Source of the DNA: Phytophthora sp. 'mugwort'
Taxonomy: Eukaryota; Oomycota; Peronosporomycetes; Peronosporales; Peronosporaceae
Direction: 5' to 3'
DNA: 64,000 nucleotides
Assembly (NCBI GenBank): GCA_033558025.1
Contig: JAUCEF010000001.1
Coordinates: forward strand, 4,216,001-4,280,000
The notes beneath the pieces are model-generated. The model ran no database searches. It was given only the letters and a program-made list of their open reading frames with translations, and was not told the origin of the DNA. The position numbers were made by a program, and so were the translations under genes. Positions 63,920 to 64,000 of this stretch are shown here, in pieces (position 1 is the first letter of the stretch; every line of letters begins with the position of its first letter).

Positions 63920-64000
63920 CGATGGGACTCAAACCCGTGACCTTAGCCTTGGACGATAGAAACTTTACGTCTGCACCAGACTGTGCGTATATCGATTGTG
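63920..64000 (-). repeat. tRNA-like sequence, probable SINE head
   Basis: On the minus strand a B-box-like GGGTTTGAGTCCC and an upstream A-box-like CGCACAGTCTGGTGCAGACG appear at tRNA-like spacing. The anticodon arm and acceptor stem do not pair properly, so a working tRNA is unlikely. SINEs with tRNA-related heads are described from Phytophthora infestans. The 5' end is cut by the window. Confidence 0.4.

Noticed and set aside
63920..64000. Functional tRNA gene
   Set aside because: The anticodon arm does not pair and the T stem has a mismatch; a SINE head or tRNA relic is more likely.
1..64000. CRISPR arrays, bacterial operons, ribosome binding sites
   Set aside because: Spliceosomal introns, initiator motifs and eukaryotic domains show a nuclear genome; no spaced direct-repeat array is seen.

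Overview
The window looks like nuclear DNA of an oomycete, most probably Phytophthora or a close relative. Reasons: short GT..AG introns (about 55-90 nt) in compact genes, elicitin-like secreted proteins, a YCAYTYY initiator motif just upstream of many start codons, and chromovirus-type Gypsy and Copia retrotransposons of the kind that fill gene-sparse parts of these genomes. I cannot name the species.

Layout. 1-13.1 kb is gene-dense: a class-V aminotransferase open to the window edge, a large secreted FN3/Gly-rich/kelch/P-domain protein, a five-exon UPF0489 (C5orf22-like) gene, a Myb/SANT-like two-exon gene and the RNA polymerase III subunit RPC2. 13.1-29.3 kb is repeat-rich: a decayed coiled-coil gene, a degenerate Gypsy chromovirus (LTRs 17164-17525 and 24790-25138, coding on the minus strand) that also carries a broken open reading frame on its antisense strand, a broken coiled-coil gene and a broken Ulp1/C48 protease-like gene. 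29.4-41.3 kb holds two divergent tyrosinase-like secreted proteins (one without two copper-A histidines), two divergent elicitin-like proteins, two unrecognised two-exon genes and an MtaD-type amidohydrolase. 41.8-45.7 kb holds an ankyrin-like pseudogene and a pogo/Tigger-like transposase pseudogene. 46.3-55.8 kb is again gene-dense: an F-box/TBC RabGAP, a caprin-like RNA-binding protein and a GBF1/GNOM-type Sec7 ArfGEF. 56-63 kb is a nested mobile element: a pogo-like DNA transposon with terminal inverted repeats and TA flanks, whose transposase gene was split by a Copia retrotransposon. The last kilobase has a short ORF and a tRNA-like, SINE-like sequence at the edge.

How it fits together. 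Housekeeping functions (Pol III transcription, Arf and Rab trafficking control, nucleoside salvage) sit in islands separated by transposon graveyards. The extracellular genes (tyrosinases, elicitin-like proteins, multidomain adhesin) lie at or near the borders of these repeat zones. All splice sites, domains and motifs were read by eye; no search was run.
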